Shown piece by piece: positions 15,527 to 24,968 of a stretch of DNA of 64,000 bases. The notes beneath the pieces were generated by a model. That model worked only from the letters and a program-made list of their open reading frames with translations, did no database searches and had not been told where the DNA came from. The stretch comes from Ancylobacter novellus (GTDB lineage: Bacteria > Pseudomonadota > Alphaproteobacteria > Rhizobiales > Xanthobacteraceae). The stretch is from assembly GCA_003241485.1 (NCBI GenBank), contig QFQD01000017.1:62001-126000 (forward strand), read 5' to 3'. The translations under genes were made by a program, and so were the position numbers. Positions within the stretch are counted from its first letter, which is position 1. Every line of letters begins with the position of its first letter.

Positions 15527-16336
15527 TCAGCTTGCCACGGCGGAGGATGGCGCGAGCAGCGTGCGCGTCGCCGCCGCCACGTCGTCCTGCCGCATCAGGC
15601 TTTCGCCGACGAGGATGGTGCGGATGTTCACGCGCGCCAGCCGCGCCATGTCGTCCGGCGTGAAGATGCCGCTCTCGCCGACGATGACCCGGTCCGCCGG
15701 AATGCGCGGGGCGAGGCGCTCGGAAGTCTCCAACGTCACGTCGAAGGTCCGCAGATTGCGGTTGTTGATGCCGATGAGGCGGGCTGGCAGCTTCAGCGCG
15801 CGGTCGAGCTCGGCGCCGTCATGCACCTCGACCAGCGCGTCCATGCCGAGGCCGTGCGCGGTCTCCACGAGATCGAGCGCCAGCGCGTCGTCGGCCGAGG
15901 CCATGATGACGAGGATGCAGTCCGCGCCCCAGGCCCGCGCCTCGAACACCTGATAGGTGTCGTGCATGAAATCCTTGCGCAGCGCCGGCAGCGAACAGGC
16001 GGCGCGGGCGCTGGTGAGGAATTCCGGCGCGCCCTGGAAGGACGGCGTGTCGGTGAGCACGGAGAGACAGGCCGCGCCGCCCGCCTCATAGGCGCGGGCA
16101 AGGGCAGGGGGATCGAAATCCGGACGGATCAGCCCCTTGGAGGGGCTGGCCTTCTTGATCTCGGCGATCAGCGCGGTCTGGCCAGCGGCGATCTTCGCTT
16201 CGATCGCCTTCAGGAAACCGCGCGTGGGCGCCTGCGCCTCGGCCGCCGCACGCACGCTGGCGAGCGGGCGTTCGCGCTTGGCGCTCGCGATTTCCTCGCG
16301 CTTATAGGCGCCGATCTTCTCGAGAATGTCGGCCAC
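15527..16336 (-). CDS. trpC: Indole-3-glycerol phosphate synthase TrpC
   Basis: Ring-closing decarboxylase of tryptophan synthesis. 269 residues, monofunctional (no TrpF fused). TIM-barrel landmarks: ALIAEIKKASPSKG (substrate-binding Lys and Ser), LRKDFMHDTYQV, LIGINNRNLRTF and VIVGESGI. GTG 16336 is preferred because GAGGAG precedes it at a good distance and the family begins ADILEKI. An ATG at 16351 overlaps the trpD stop and adds five unsupported residues. It sits 11 bases after trpD. Confidence 0.96.
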   Translation of the reverse strand: MADILEKIGAYKREEIASAKRERPLASVRAAAEAQAPTRGFLKAIEAKIAAGQTALIAEIKKASPSKGLIRPDFDPPALARAYEAGGAACLSVLTDTPSFQGAPEFLTSARAACSLPALRKDFMHDTYQVFEARAWGADCILVIMASADDALALDLVETAHGLGMDALVEVHDGAELDRALKLPARLIGINNRNLRTFDVTLETSERLAPRIPADRVIVGESGIFTPDDMARLARVNIRTILVGESLMRQDDVAAATRTLLAPSSAVAS

Positions 16337-16347
16337 GGCGTTTCTCC

Positions 16348-17370
16348 TCACTCCGCGAGGGTGGCGGAGACCGCCACCAGCCGGTCGAGCGCGGCTTCCG
16401 CATGGCCGCCCTTGAGGCTCTGGCGTGCGATCTCCAGCGCCCCGGGCAGCCCATCCGCCTTGCCGGCGACGATGAGCGCGGCAGCCGCGTTCAAGAGCGA
16501 GACGTCGGCATAGGCGCTAGGCTCGCCGGCCAGCACGGCGCGCAGCGCGGCGGCATTCTCCACCCCGTCCCCGCCCTTCAGGTCCTCGGAGCTGGCGCGC
16601 GCAATGCCGAATTCCTCCGGCGTGATCTCGAAGCTGCGGATGGCACCGTTCTTCAGCTCGGCGACATGGGTCGGGCCGGTGGTGGTGATCTCGTCCAGCC
16701 CGTCGGAGCCGTGCACCACCCAGGCATGCGTCGAGCCCAGCGTGCGCAGAACCTCGGCGATCGGTTCGACCCAGGTGCGGGCGAAGACGCCGACCATCTG
16801 GCGCTGCACGCCGGCCGGGTTCGACAGCGGGCCGATGAGGTTGAAGATGGTGCGCGTGCCCATCTCCACCCGCGTCGGGCCGACATGCTTCATGGCCGGG
16901 TGATGCGCCGGGGCGAACATGAAGCCGATGCCGGCCTCGCTGATGCAGCGGGCGATCTGCGCCGGGGTCAGGTCGATCTTCACGCCGAGAGCGGTCAGCA
17001 CATCAGCGGCGCCGGATTTGGACGAGAGCGCGCGGTTGCCGTGCTTGGCGACCGACACGCCCGCGCCGGCGACGATGAAGGAGGCACAGGTGGAGATGTT
17101 GTAGGAGCCGGAGGCGTCGCCGCCGGTGCCCACCACGTCGACGGCATCGGCCGGCGCCTCGACCCGCAGCATCTTGGCGCGCATGGTCGAGACCGCGCCG
17201 GCGATCTCCTCGACATCCTCGCCGCGCACGCGCAGCCCCATGAGGATGGCGCCGATCTGCGAGGGCGTGGCCTCGCCCGACATCATGATGTCGAAGGCGA
17301 AGGCCGCCTCCGCGCGGGTGAGCGTGGTGCCGGTGGCGATCTTGCCGATGATGGACTTCAGATTCTGCAT
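16348..17370 (-). CDS. trpD: Anthranilate phosphoribosyltransferase TrpD
   Basis: Transfers phosphoribosyl from PRPP to anthranilate. 340 residues: N-terminal helical domain, then the nucleotide-binding core with VDVVGTGGDASGSYNIS, KHGNRALSSKSGAADVL and the Mg-site region near HPAMKHVGPTRVE. It begins 15 bases after the trpG stop on the same strand. TrpG is a separate protein here, not fused to TrpD as in enterobacteria. Confidence 0.97.
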   Translation of the reverse strand: MQNLKSIIGKIATGTTLTRAEAAFAFDIMMSGEATPSQIGAILMGLRVRGEDVEEIAGAVSTMRAKMLRVEAPADAVDVVGTGGDASGSYNISTCASFIVAGAGVSVAKHGNRALSSKSGAADVLTALGVKIDLTPAQIARCISEAGIGFMFAPAHHPAMKHVGPTRVEMGTRTIFNLIGPLSNPAGVQRQMVGVFARTWVEPIAEVLRTLGSTHAWVVHGSDGLDEITTTGPTHVAELKNGAIRSFEITPEEFGIARASSEDLKGGDGVENAAALRAVLAGEPSAYADVSLLNAAAALIVAGKADGLPGALEIARQSLKGGHAEAALDRLVAVSATLAE

Positions 17371-17385
17371 GTGCCCCGGCTCGCT

Positions 17386-17994
17386 TCAGGCTGCGCGCGA
17401 CCGGCGCGGACCCGCATTCCAGGCGCGCGCCAGATCGAGAAAATTCTTCAGGATCGTCCGCCCGTGCTCGGAAGCGATGCTCTCGGGGTGGAACTGTACC
17501 CCGTGCACCGGCAGGTCGCGATGCGACAGGCCCATGATGAGCCCGTCATCGGTCTCGGCGGTGATGTCGAGTTCAGGCGGCAGCGTCTCGCGACGGACCA
17601 CCAGCGAATGGTAGCGCGTCGCCTTGAACGGACCGTTGATGCCGCGGAACACGGAGGTGTCCTTGTGCTTCACCTCGGACAATTTGCCATGGATCGGCAG
17701 CGGCGCGCGGATGACCTCGCCGCCGAACACCTGCCCGATGGCCTGATGGCCGAGGCAAACGCCGAACACCGGAACTCCGTCCTGCGCCGCGCGGGCGATG
17801 AGGTCGCAGCTGATGCCGGCCTCGTTCGGGGTCGCCGGGCCGGGCGAGATGACGATGGCTTCGGGCTTCAGCGCCATCGCCTCGTCGACGGTGAGGGCGT
17901 CGTTGCGGCGAACCTCGACCTCGGCGCCCAGTCCGCCGATATAGTGGACGAGGTTCCAGGTGAAGCTGTCGTAATTGTCGATGAGCAGGATCAT
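17386..17994 (-). CDS. trpG: Anthranilate synthase component II (glutamine amidotransferase)
   Basis: Supplies ammonia from glutamine to TrpE; in many bacteria it is shared with aminodeoxychorismate synthase. 202 residues, class I amidotransferase with nucleophile Cys in FGVCLGHQAIGQVFGG, YHSLVV, and the His-Glu pair in VQFHPESIASEHG. It is separated from trpE by 134 bases that hold a coupled small frame with two Trp codons and alternative hairpins, unlike the tight packing elsewhere in this operon. The start follows GGCGGAAAG. Confidence 0.96.
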   Translation of the reverse strand: MILLIDNYDSFTWNLVHYIGGLGAEVEVRRNDALTVDEAMALKPEAIVISPGPATPNEAGISCDLIARAAQDGVPVFGVCLGHQAIGQVFGGEVIRAPLPIHGKLSEVKHKDTSVFRGINGPFKATRYHSLVVRRETLPPELDITAETDDGLIMGLSHRDLPVHGVQFHPESIASEHGRTILKNFLDLARAWNAGPRRSRAA

Positions 17995-18084
17995 CGTGCG
18001 TCTTTCCGCCGGCTCCGTACCGGCTCAAAAAGCTCTAGGGGGATTGCCGGCGCGGGGTCAAGCCGCTGCGGCCCGCGATATCGC

Positions 18085-18129
18085 CTATCGCCAGCCCCGC
18101 CATCGCCGCACGTCACCCATCACGACCAT
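18085..18129 (-). CDS. Candidate Trp-containing leader peptide between trpE and trpG
   Basis: On the minus strand ATG 18129 shares its A with the trpE stop (TGATG). It is preceded by AGGGGGCAG and opens a 15-codon frame: MVVMGDVRRWRGWR and a TAG stop. Trp is at positions 10 and 13. Its last codons form the left arm of a GCGATA/TATCGC hairpin. About 45-80 bases further on, three GCCGG-type segments can pair in alternative ways just before the trpG ribosome site. Strength of start and stop-start coupling are seen directly. A regulatory (attenuator-like) role is inference. Two Trp codons in so short a frame can occur by chance. Confidence 0.4.
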   Translation of the reverse strand: MVVMGDVRRWRGWR

Positions 18130-19646
18130 CACTGCCCCCTGCCGGCCTTCGCCGCGAAGCGTACCGCTTCCTCGCCGGCGCGGAACAGCGCCTTGGCCTT
18201 GTTGACGCATTCCTGCATCTCGCTCTCCGGCACCGAGTCGTAGACGATGCCCGCTCCGGCCTGAACATGCATGCGCCCGTCCTTTACCACGGCGGTGCGC
18301 AGGACGATGCAGGTATCCATCTCGCCATCGGCGCCGAAATAGCCGATGGCGCCGGCATAGATGCCCCGCTTGTCGGCTTCCAGCTCGTCGATGATCTCCA
18401 TCGCCCGCACCTTCGGCGCGCCCGAGACGGTGCCCGCCGGGAAGCCGGCCGCGAGGGCATCGAGCGCGTCGCGGCGCGGATCGATCTCGCCTTCGACATT
18501 CGAGACGATGTGCATCACCTGGCTGTAGCGCTCGACGAAGAAGGAATCGGTCACCTCTACCGTGCCGATCCTGGCGACGCGGCCGACATCGTTGCGGCCG
18601 AGATCGAGCAGCATGAGATGTTCGGCGCGCTCCTTCGGGTCGGCCAGGAGCTCCGCCTCAAGCGCCTTGTCCTCATGCGGCGTGGCGCCTCGCCGGCGCG
18701 TGCCGGCAATGGGGCGAATGGTGACGGTGCCGTCGCGCAGCCGGACGAGGATTTCCGGGCTGGAGCACACCAGCGAGAAGCCGCCGAAGTTGAAATAGAC
18801 CAGGAACGGCGCCGGATTGATCCGACGCAGCGCGCGGTAGAGCGAGAAGGGCGGCAGGGTGAAGGGCGCGTCGAAGCGCTGCGACAGCACGACCTGGAAG
18901 ATGTCGCCGGCGCGGATGTACTCCTTCGCCCGCTCGACCATGGCCCGATACGTCTCGGGCGTCGTGTTCGAGGTCGGCGCGACCGCCTGGTGGAAGGCGT
19001 CCTCGGTCGGCAGGTTCGGCAGCGCGCTGTCGAGCGCGGCCACGACACTGTCCAGCCGCTCGCGCGCCTTCTCGTAGGCGGCGGAGGCGGAGATGCCGGG
19101 CTGCGGGCGGACCGGGGTGACAACGGTGATCTCGTCGCGCACGGCGTCGAACACCACCATCACCGTGGGGCGGATGAAGATCGCGTCCGGCACGCCGATA
19201 ATGTCGGGCTTGGCCTCCGGCAGACGCTCCATTTGCCGGACCATGTCGTAGCCGAGATAGCCGAACACGCCCGCCGCCATGGGAGGGGCGCCCTCGGGCA
19301 GATGGATGCGCGACTCCGCGACCAGCTTGCGCAGCGAGGCAAGCGGCTTGTCGGGGCAGGGCTCAAAGCGCGCCGGATCGGTGGCGGCCTGACGGTTGAT
19401 CTCGGCTTCATTGCCGCGGCAGCGCCAGATCACGTCCGGCTCGATGCCGATCATGGAGTAGCGCCCGCGGGTGGCGCCGCCCTCGACCGATTCGAGCAGG
19501 AACGCGTTCGCCCGCTCGCCGGCGATCTTGAGGAAGGCCGAGACCGGCGTTTCAAGATCGGCGATCAGCGTGGTCGTGACCACCTGGGCTTCGCCACGCG
19601 CATAGGTCGCGGCGAAGTCGGTGTCGTCAGGCATCAGGCTCATCAT
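18129..19646 (-). CDS. trpE: Anthranilate synthase component I
   Basis: Converts chorismate and ammonia to anthranilate. 505 residues. The N-terminal region carries LLESVEGG, the conserved LLES element of the tryptophan feedback site, and RYSMIGI. The chorismate-binding domain shows FQVVLSQRFD, RPIAGTRRRG, DKALEAELLADPKERAEHLM, LDLGRNDVGRVA and GAPKVRAME. ATG 19646 follows ACGGGG; ATG 19643 is equally possible. It begins nine bases after the ppiD stop, leaving no room for a trpL attenuator in front of trpE. Its stop overlaps the small Trp-containing frame. Confidence 0.96.
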   Translation of the reverse strand: MMSLMPDDTDFAATYARGEAQVVTTTLIADLETPVSAFLKIAGERANAFLLESVEGGATRGRYSMIGIEPDVIWRCRGNEAEINRQAATDPARFEPCPDKPLASLRKLVAESRIHLPEGAPPMAAGVFGYLGYDMVRQMERLPEAKPDIIGVPDAIFIRPTVMVVFDAVRDEITVVTPVRPQPGISASAAYEKARERLDSVVAALDSALPNLPTEDAFHQAVAPTSNTTPETYRAMVERAKEYIRAGDIFQVVLSQRFDAPFTLPPFSLYRALRRINPAPFLVYFNFGGFSLVCSSPEILVRLRDGTVTIRPIAGTRRRGATPHEDKALEAELLADPKERAEHLMLLDLGRNDVGRVARIGTVEVTDSFFVERYSQVMHIVSNVEGEIDPRRDALDALAAGFPAGTVSGAPKVRAMEIIDELEADKRGIYAGAIGYFGADGEMDTCIVLRTAVVKDGRMHVQAGAGIVYDSVPESEMQECVNKAKALFRAGEEAVRFAAKAGRGQ

Positions 19647-19655
19647 CGTGCCCCG

Positions 19656-21545
19656 TCAATTCACCGCGTCGGTGCCGACGATCTGCTCGAGGGCGGTCCG
19701 GTTGACGCGGGTGCCGAGCTGGCTCTGCAGCTGGACGAGGTATTCGGTCATCAGGTCGTTTTCCATGCCCTGGCGCACATTGGCGAGCACGCGGTCGTTC
19801 TGCGTGGACGCCGCCGGCACGGTGACGTTGAGGACGTTGAACAGAATGCGGCTGTCGCCGCCTTCGGCCAGCGCGCTGCCGACGCCGCCCTTGGGCGCCT
19901 CGAACACCGCGTCGAGGATTTCCTGCGGGATGCCATCGGCGGCGCGGCCGCGCTTCAGGCCGTTGGCGGCGCGCAGTTCGAGGCCCGCATCGCTCACAAC
20001 CTTGTCGAAGCTCTCGCCGGCGGCGACCTTGGCCTTGATGTCCTCGACGCGCTTGTCGAGTTCCTCGGCGATCTTGTCCTGCTTCCAGCGGTCGAGCGCC
20101 GGGGCGCGCGCTTCGTCGAAGGTGCGGTCGCGCGGCTGGGTGATGCTCTGCACCTCGTACCAGACATAGCCGCCATTCTGCGGCAGCTGCACGGGATCAT
20201 TCTCCGCACCGACATCGCTGGCGAAGATGCCGCGCAGCACTTCGGAGCGGCCGGGAATCTCGGGAATCGCACTACCATCCGGCGTCTTGCCGACGACATC
20301 GGTGTCGACGCTCTGAAGCGTCAGGCCGAGCTTGGTGGCGATCTCGGAGAGCTTCGCCCCGCCGGCCTGCTCGTCCTGCACCTGGTCGTATTTCTGCAGG
20401 AGTTCGCGCCGCGCCGCATCGAGCTGCAGCTGCTGGCGGATCTGGCCGGCGACCGCGTCGAGCGGCTGGACGGTGCCGGGCGCGATCGCACCGACATGAA
20501 CGATAACCGGGCCGAAACGGCCGGTCACGACGCCGCTGGTGCCGTTCTCCGGCAGCGCGAAGGCGGCATCGGCCACAGCCTTGTCGAAGATGTCGCCACG
20601 GGACACGTTGCCGAGATCGACGTCCTTGGTGTCCAGCTTGCGCTCGGCGACGATGTCGGCGAAGGGCGTGCCGGCCGCGATACGGTCCGCCGCCGCCTTC
20701 GCCTCGTCGGCGTTGGGGAACACGATCTGCTGCACGACGCGGCGCTCAGGCGTGCCATAGCTCGACAGATTGGCGTCGTAGGCGGCCTTCACCTCGGCAT
20801 CCGTCACCTTCTCGGCACCGGCAAGAGCCTGCGGCGTGAGGGCAAGAATATCGGCCTTGCGGTATTCCGGCGCGCGGAACGCCACCTTGCGTGCCTCGAA
20901 GAAGCTGCGCAGCTCCTCCTCGCTCGGATCCGCCGGCGGGGTCACCGAGGTGGACGTGAGGAGCGCGTAATTGACCGAACGCTCCTCATTCTCGAAGCGC
21001 GCCACGGCGTCCTTGAGCACGGTGGGAATGGTGATTCCCCCGCCGATCGACTGGATGAGCTGCTGGCGCTGCGCGAGACGGCGCTCGGCATCGACGAAGC
21101 GGGCTTCGGTGTAGCCGTTCTGGCGCAGGAGCTGGGCAAAATAGGCCGGGTCGAAGCTGCCGGAGGGGCCGAAGAAGGCCGGGTTCTGCTGCACGCGCTT
21201 GGCGATCTCCTCATCGGACAAAGCAAGGCCGAGGCTGCTCGCCTGATCGTCCAGCGCCGCTTCCGCCAGACGCTCGTTCAGCACCTGGTCGGGAAGACCG
21301 AAGGCGCGCGCCTGATCCGGCGTGATGCCGCGCTTGAGCTGCTGGCTGATCTGCTGCAGGCGCTCCTGATAGAGCTGGCGGAACTCGGGCACCGTGATTT
21401 CGGAGGAACCGATCGTCGCCAGCGTCTGGCTGCCGAAGCCGCGGAACACGTCGGCGATGCCCCAGATCCCGAAAGAGAGGATCAGCAGGCCCATGAGGAT
21501 TTTGGCGACAATTCCGGAAGCGCTTTTGCGCAGCGTCTCAAGCAT
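19656..21545 (-). CDS. ppiD: Peptidylprolyl isomerase / periplasmic chaperone, PpiD/SurA type
   Basis: Inner-membrane anchored folding factor facing the periplasm. 629 residues: cytoplasmic start MLETLRKSASGI, one membrane helix at about 15-34 (LMGLLILSFGIWGIADVF), a SurA-N-like chaperone region about 35-180, a parvulin-like PPIase segment about 240-370 (RRVVQQIVFPNADEAKAAAD, later FGPVIVHVG), and a long helical C-terminal part. It is the first gene of the ppiD-trpEGDC-moaC-moeA run and is preceded by a strong promoter. Linkage to trp genes probably just shares transcription. Confidence 0.9.
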   Translation of the reverse strand: MLETLRKSASGIVAKILMGLLILSFGIWGIADVFRGFGSQTLATIGSSEITVPEFRQLYQERLQQISQQLKRGITPDQARAFGLPDQVLNERLAEAALDDQASSLGLALSDEEIAKRVQQNPAFFGPSGSFDPAYFAQLLRQNGYTEARFVDAERRLAQRQQLIQSIGGGITIPTVLKDAVARFENEERSVNYALLTSTSVTPPADPSEEELRSFFEARKVAFRAPEYRKADILALTPQALAGAEKVTDAEVKAAYDANLSSYGTPERRVVQQIVFPNADEAKAAADRIAAGTPFADIVAERKLDTKDVDLGNVSRGDIFDKAVADAAFALPENGTSGVVTGRFGPVIVHVGAIAPGTVQPLDAVAGQIRQQLQLDAARRELLQKYDQVQDEQAGGAKLSEIATKLGLTLQSVDTDVVGKTPDGSAIPEIPGRSEVLRGIFASDVGAENDPVQLPQNGGYVWYEVQSITQPRDRTFDEARAPALDRWKQDKIAEELDKRVEDIKAKVAAGESFDKVVSDAGLELRAANGLKRGRAADGIPQEILDAVFEAPKGGVGSALAEGGDSRILFNVLNVTVPAASTQNDRVLANVRQGMENDLMTEYLVQLQSQLGTRVNRTALEQIVGTDAVN

Positions 21546-21600
21546 CAGTGTTCTCGTTGGGCGTCATGCGGGCGAAAGGCCCGGCGCGCGAAAGGGGCGC

Positions 21601-21629
21601 ATAATAGGGACGCCTATCCCGGGCCGCAA
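21601..21629 (-). promoter_or_regulatory. Sigma-70 promoter of the ppiD-trp-moa operon
   Basis: Minus-strand TTGCGG (21629-21624), a 17-base spacer and TATTAT (21606-21601) make a good housekeeping promoter. Transcription would begin near 21594, about 50 bases before the ppiD ATG at 21545. Divergent tpiA starts at 21735. The only other in-frame candidate region on the plus side has TTGACG at about 21659 but no well-spaced -10. Confidence 0.6.
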
Positions 21630-21734
21630 TGTCGCTCATGCGTTCATTTGCCTTTCATTTTGACGCCTGCCAACGCCGCCGCATCCTGCTATGAGGTGTT
21701 TTCTGAGGTTCTTGAGGTGAAGGGGCGAGAGCGA

Positions 21735-22490
21735 ATGTCACGGCGTCGACCGCTGGTAGCCGGCAACTGGAAGATGAATGGCCTGAAGGCCTCCGTTGCC
21801 GAATTCGGCCGTATCACGGCGGGCTATGATGCCGCGCTGAGGGCCAAGGTCGACCTGCTCGTAGCGCCGCCGGCCACGCTTCTGTCGACTTTTGCCGTTG
21901 TCGCGCTGGGGTCCCGCGTCGGCGTCGGCGCGCAGGACTGCCATTCGCGCGGGACGGGCGCGCACACCGGGGAGATTTCGGCCGAGATGATCGCCGATAC
22001 CGGGGCGTCCGCCGTGATACTGGGTCATTCCGAGCGCCGCGCCGACCATGGCGAGACCGATGCGCTCGTGCGCTCCAAGGCCGAGGCCGCGTGGCGGGCG
22101 GAACTGACCGCGATCATCTGCGTGGGCGAGAGCAACGCCGAGCGCCATGCCGGCCGGGCGCTCGACGTGGTGCGCCGCCAGCTGGCCGGCTCGCTGCCGG
22201 AGGGTGTGACCGCTGCCAATACCGTGATCGCCTATGAGCCGATCTGGGCGATCGGCACCGGCCTCACGCCGACCATCTATGACATTGCCGAGATGCATGG
22301 CGAGATGCGCAAGACGCTGGTGGCGCGGTTCGGCGCGGAGGCCAATGGCGTGCGCCTGCTCTATGGCGGTTCGGTCAAGCCGGAGAACGCCGCGGAGATT
22401 CTCTCGGTCGGCGATGTTGACGGCGCGCTGGTCGGCGGGGCGAGCCTGAAGGCGGACACTTTTCTTCCCATCGCGCGTGCCTATCTATAG
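21735..22490 (+). CDS. tpiA: Triosephosphate isomerase
   Basis: Interconverts dihydroxyacetone phosphate and glyceraldehyde 3-phosphate. 251 residues, the family length, with Asn11 and Lys13 in GNWKMNG, the electrophile His98 in LGHSERR, the base Glu168 in AYEPIWAIGTG and LLYGGSVKP near the C-terminus. ATG 21735 follows GGGGCGAG. The frame is open far upstream (antisense to trpE and ppiD), which is a high-GC artefact; the family start fixes this ATG. Confidence 0.97.
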   Translation: MSRRRPLVAGNWKMNGLKASVAEFGRITAGYDAALRAKVDLLVAPPATLLSTFAVVALGSRVGVGAQDCHSRGTGAHTGEISAEMIADTGASAVILGHSERRADHGETDALVRSKAEAAWRAELTAIICVGESNAERHAGRALDVVRRQLAGSLPEGVTAANTVIAYEPIWAIGTGLTPTIYDIAEMHGEMRKTLVARFGAEANGVRLLYGGSVKPENAAEILSVGDVDGALVGGASLKADTFLPIARAYL

Positions 22491-22618
22491 GCCTGAGCCC
22501 CTGATGACCGTTCCTTGATCGCACCGGCTGGAAACGCTGGCGGCAATCGTGTAGGAACGCGCCAACCAATGCGGCGGGGCATCGCTGGCCCGCCGTTGCA
22601 CGAGTTTGAAGGCGTCAG

Positions 22619-22993
22619 ATGCAGACCGTAATCATCGTCATCCATCTCATGGTGGTGCTCGCCCTTATCGGCGTTGTGCTGATTCAGCGCTCCGAGGGCG
22701 GTGGGCTCGGCATCGGCGGTGGGGGCGGTGGAGGCGGCGGCTTCTTCAGCGCCCGCGGCACCGCCAATGTGCTCACCCGCGCGACGGCCATTCTGGCGGG
22801 GCTGTTCTTCCTCACCAGCCTGAGCCTGACGATTCTGGCCGGCTGGGGTCGTGGCCCCACGACCATCTTCTCCGCGCCCGCTTCGGTTCCGGGTGCTCCC
22901 GCTCCGGGCGGCACGGTGCTCGACCAGCTCCAGGGCGCCCAGCCCGCGCCGCCCGCCGCCCCGGCGGCGCCGCAGGTTCCGCAGTCGCAGTGA
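22619..22993 (+). CDS. secG: Protein translocase subunit SecG
   Basis: Small partner of SecYE in the inner-membrane protein export channel. 124 residues: first membrane helix about 3-21 (TVIIVIHLMVVLALIGVVLI), the conserved cytosolic QRSEGGGLGIGGG loop, a glycine run, second helix about 62-80 (ATAILAGLFFLTSLSLTIL), then a Pro/Ala-rich tail after about residue 90 that is longer than in E. coli. It lies between tpiA and pyrG, a position often seen in this lineage. Confidence 0.93.
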   Translation: MQTVIIVIHLMVVLALIGVVLIQRSEGGGLGIGGGGGGGGGFFSARGTANVLTRATAILAGLFFLTSLSLTILAGWGRGPTTIFSAPASVPGAPAPGGTVLDQLQGAQPAPPAAPAAPQVPQSQ

Positions 22994-23006
22994 TCCGCGC
23001 GAGGCT

Positions 23007-23026
23007 CCGATTCCGGTCGGAATCGG
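23007..23026 (+). terminator. Stem-loop after secG
   Basis: CCGATTCC (23007-23014) and GGAATCGG (23019-23026) form a perfect 8-bp stem with a four-base loop, 13 bases after the secG stop. It is followed by GGTTTCG, a poor U-tract, so termination is probably partial. It may also act as an mRNA end or stability element. Confidence 0.45.
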
Positions 23027-23050
23027 GGTTTCGTTCCATTTACCCACAGG

Positions 23051-23095
23051 CGAGAGTCCGTCCGACCAAACGGGCTCTCGTCGAATCGCGTTTTT
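23051..23095 (+). terminator. Second stem-loop with T-run in the pyrG leader
   Basis: CGAGAGTCCGT (23051-23061) and ACGGGCTCTCG (23070-23080) pair over 11 positions with one G-U wobble, with an eight-base loop. A TTTTT run follows at 23091-23095, about ten bases from the stem, and the pyrG ATG comes 20 bases later. The T-run is further from the stem than in a classical terminator. It may be an attenuator or an imperfect terminator for secG. Confidence 0.4.
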
Positions 23096-23115
23096 GCAGC
23101 TAGAAACCGAATTCC

Positions 23116-24744
<1,629 letters not shown>

Positions 24745-24750
24745 CGTGCG

Positions 24751-24775
24751 GGCGGCGGGCCTGGGGCTCGCCGCC
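24751..24775 (+). terminator. Possible terminator after pyrG
   Basis: GGCGGCGGGC (24751-24760) and GCTCGCCGCC (24766-24775) form a 10-bp stem with one G-U pair and a CTGGG loop, six bases after the pyrG stop. The downstream sequence GCCTCGTCCTTTATA gives only a weak, delayed U-tract. The following 190 bases to the VOC gene hold nothing else I can recognise. Confidence 0.4.
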
Positions 24776-24968
24776 GCCTCGTCCTTTATATCTCCCCACA
24801 TCTGACGGTGCCGCGAAGGCGCCCCGGCCGGCTTCCGCAGGCCGCGCTGGCGCGTGGCCATTTGCGCACGCTCTATCCACAGATCGCGGCAGGGTGGCAA
24901 TCGGCGCTGGATTCGCGTGTCCGGCCCGTGCTCTCATCGCCCGTGCTGTCAGATGAAGGAAGAAGCCT

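Noticed and set aside
19647..19655. Classical trpL attenuator upstream of trpE
   Set aside because: Only nine bases separate ppiD and trpE, so there is no leader there; the candidate control region is instead between trpE and trpG.
18267..21734. Very long plus-strand open frame in phase with tpiA, opposite trpE and ppiD
   Set aside because: It lies antisense to two clearly conserved genes; its translation is rich in Arg, His, Ala and Gly with no domain, the usual shadow of high-GC third positions. The tpiA start is set by the family.
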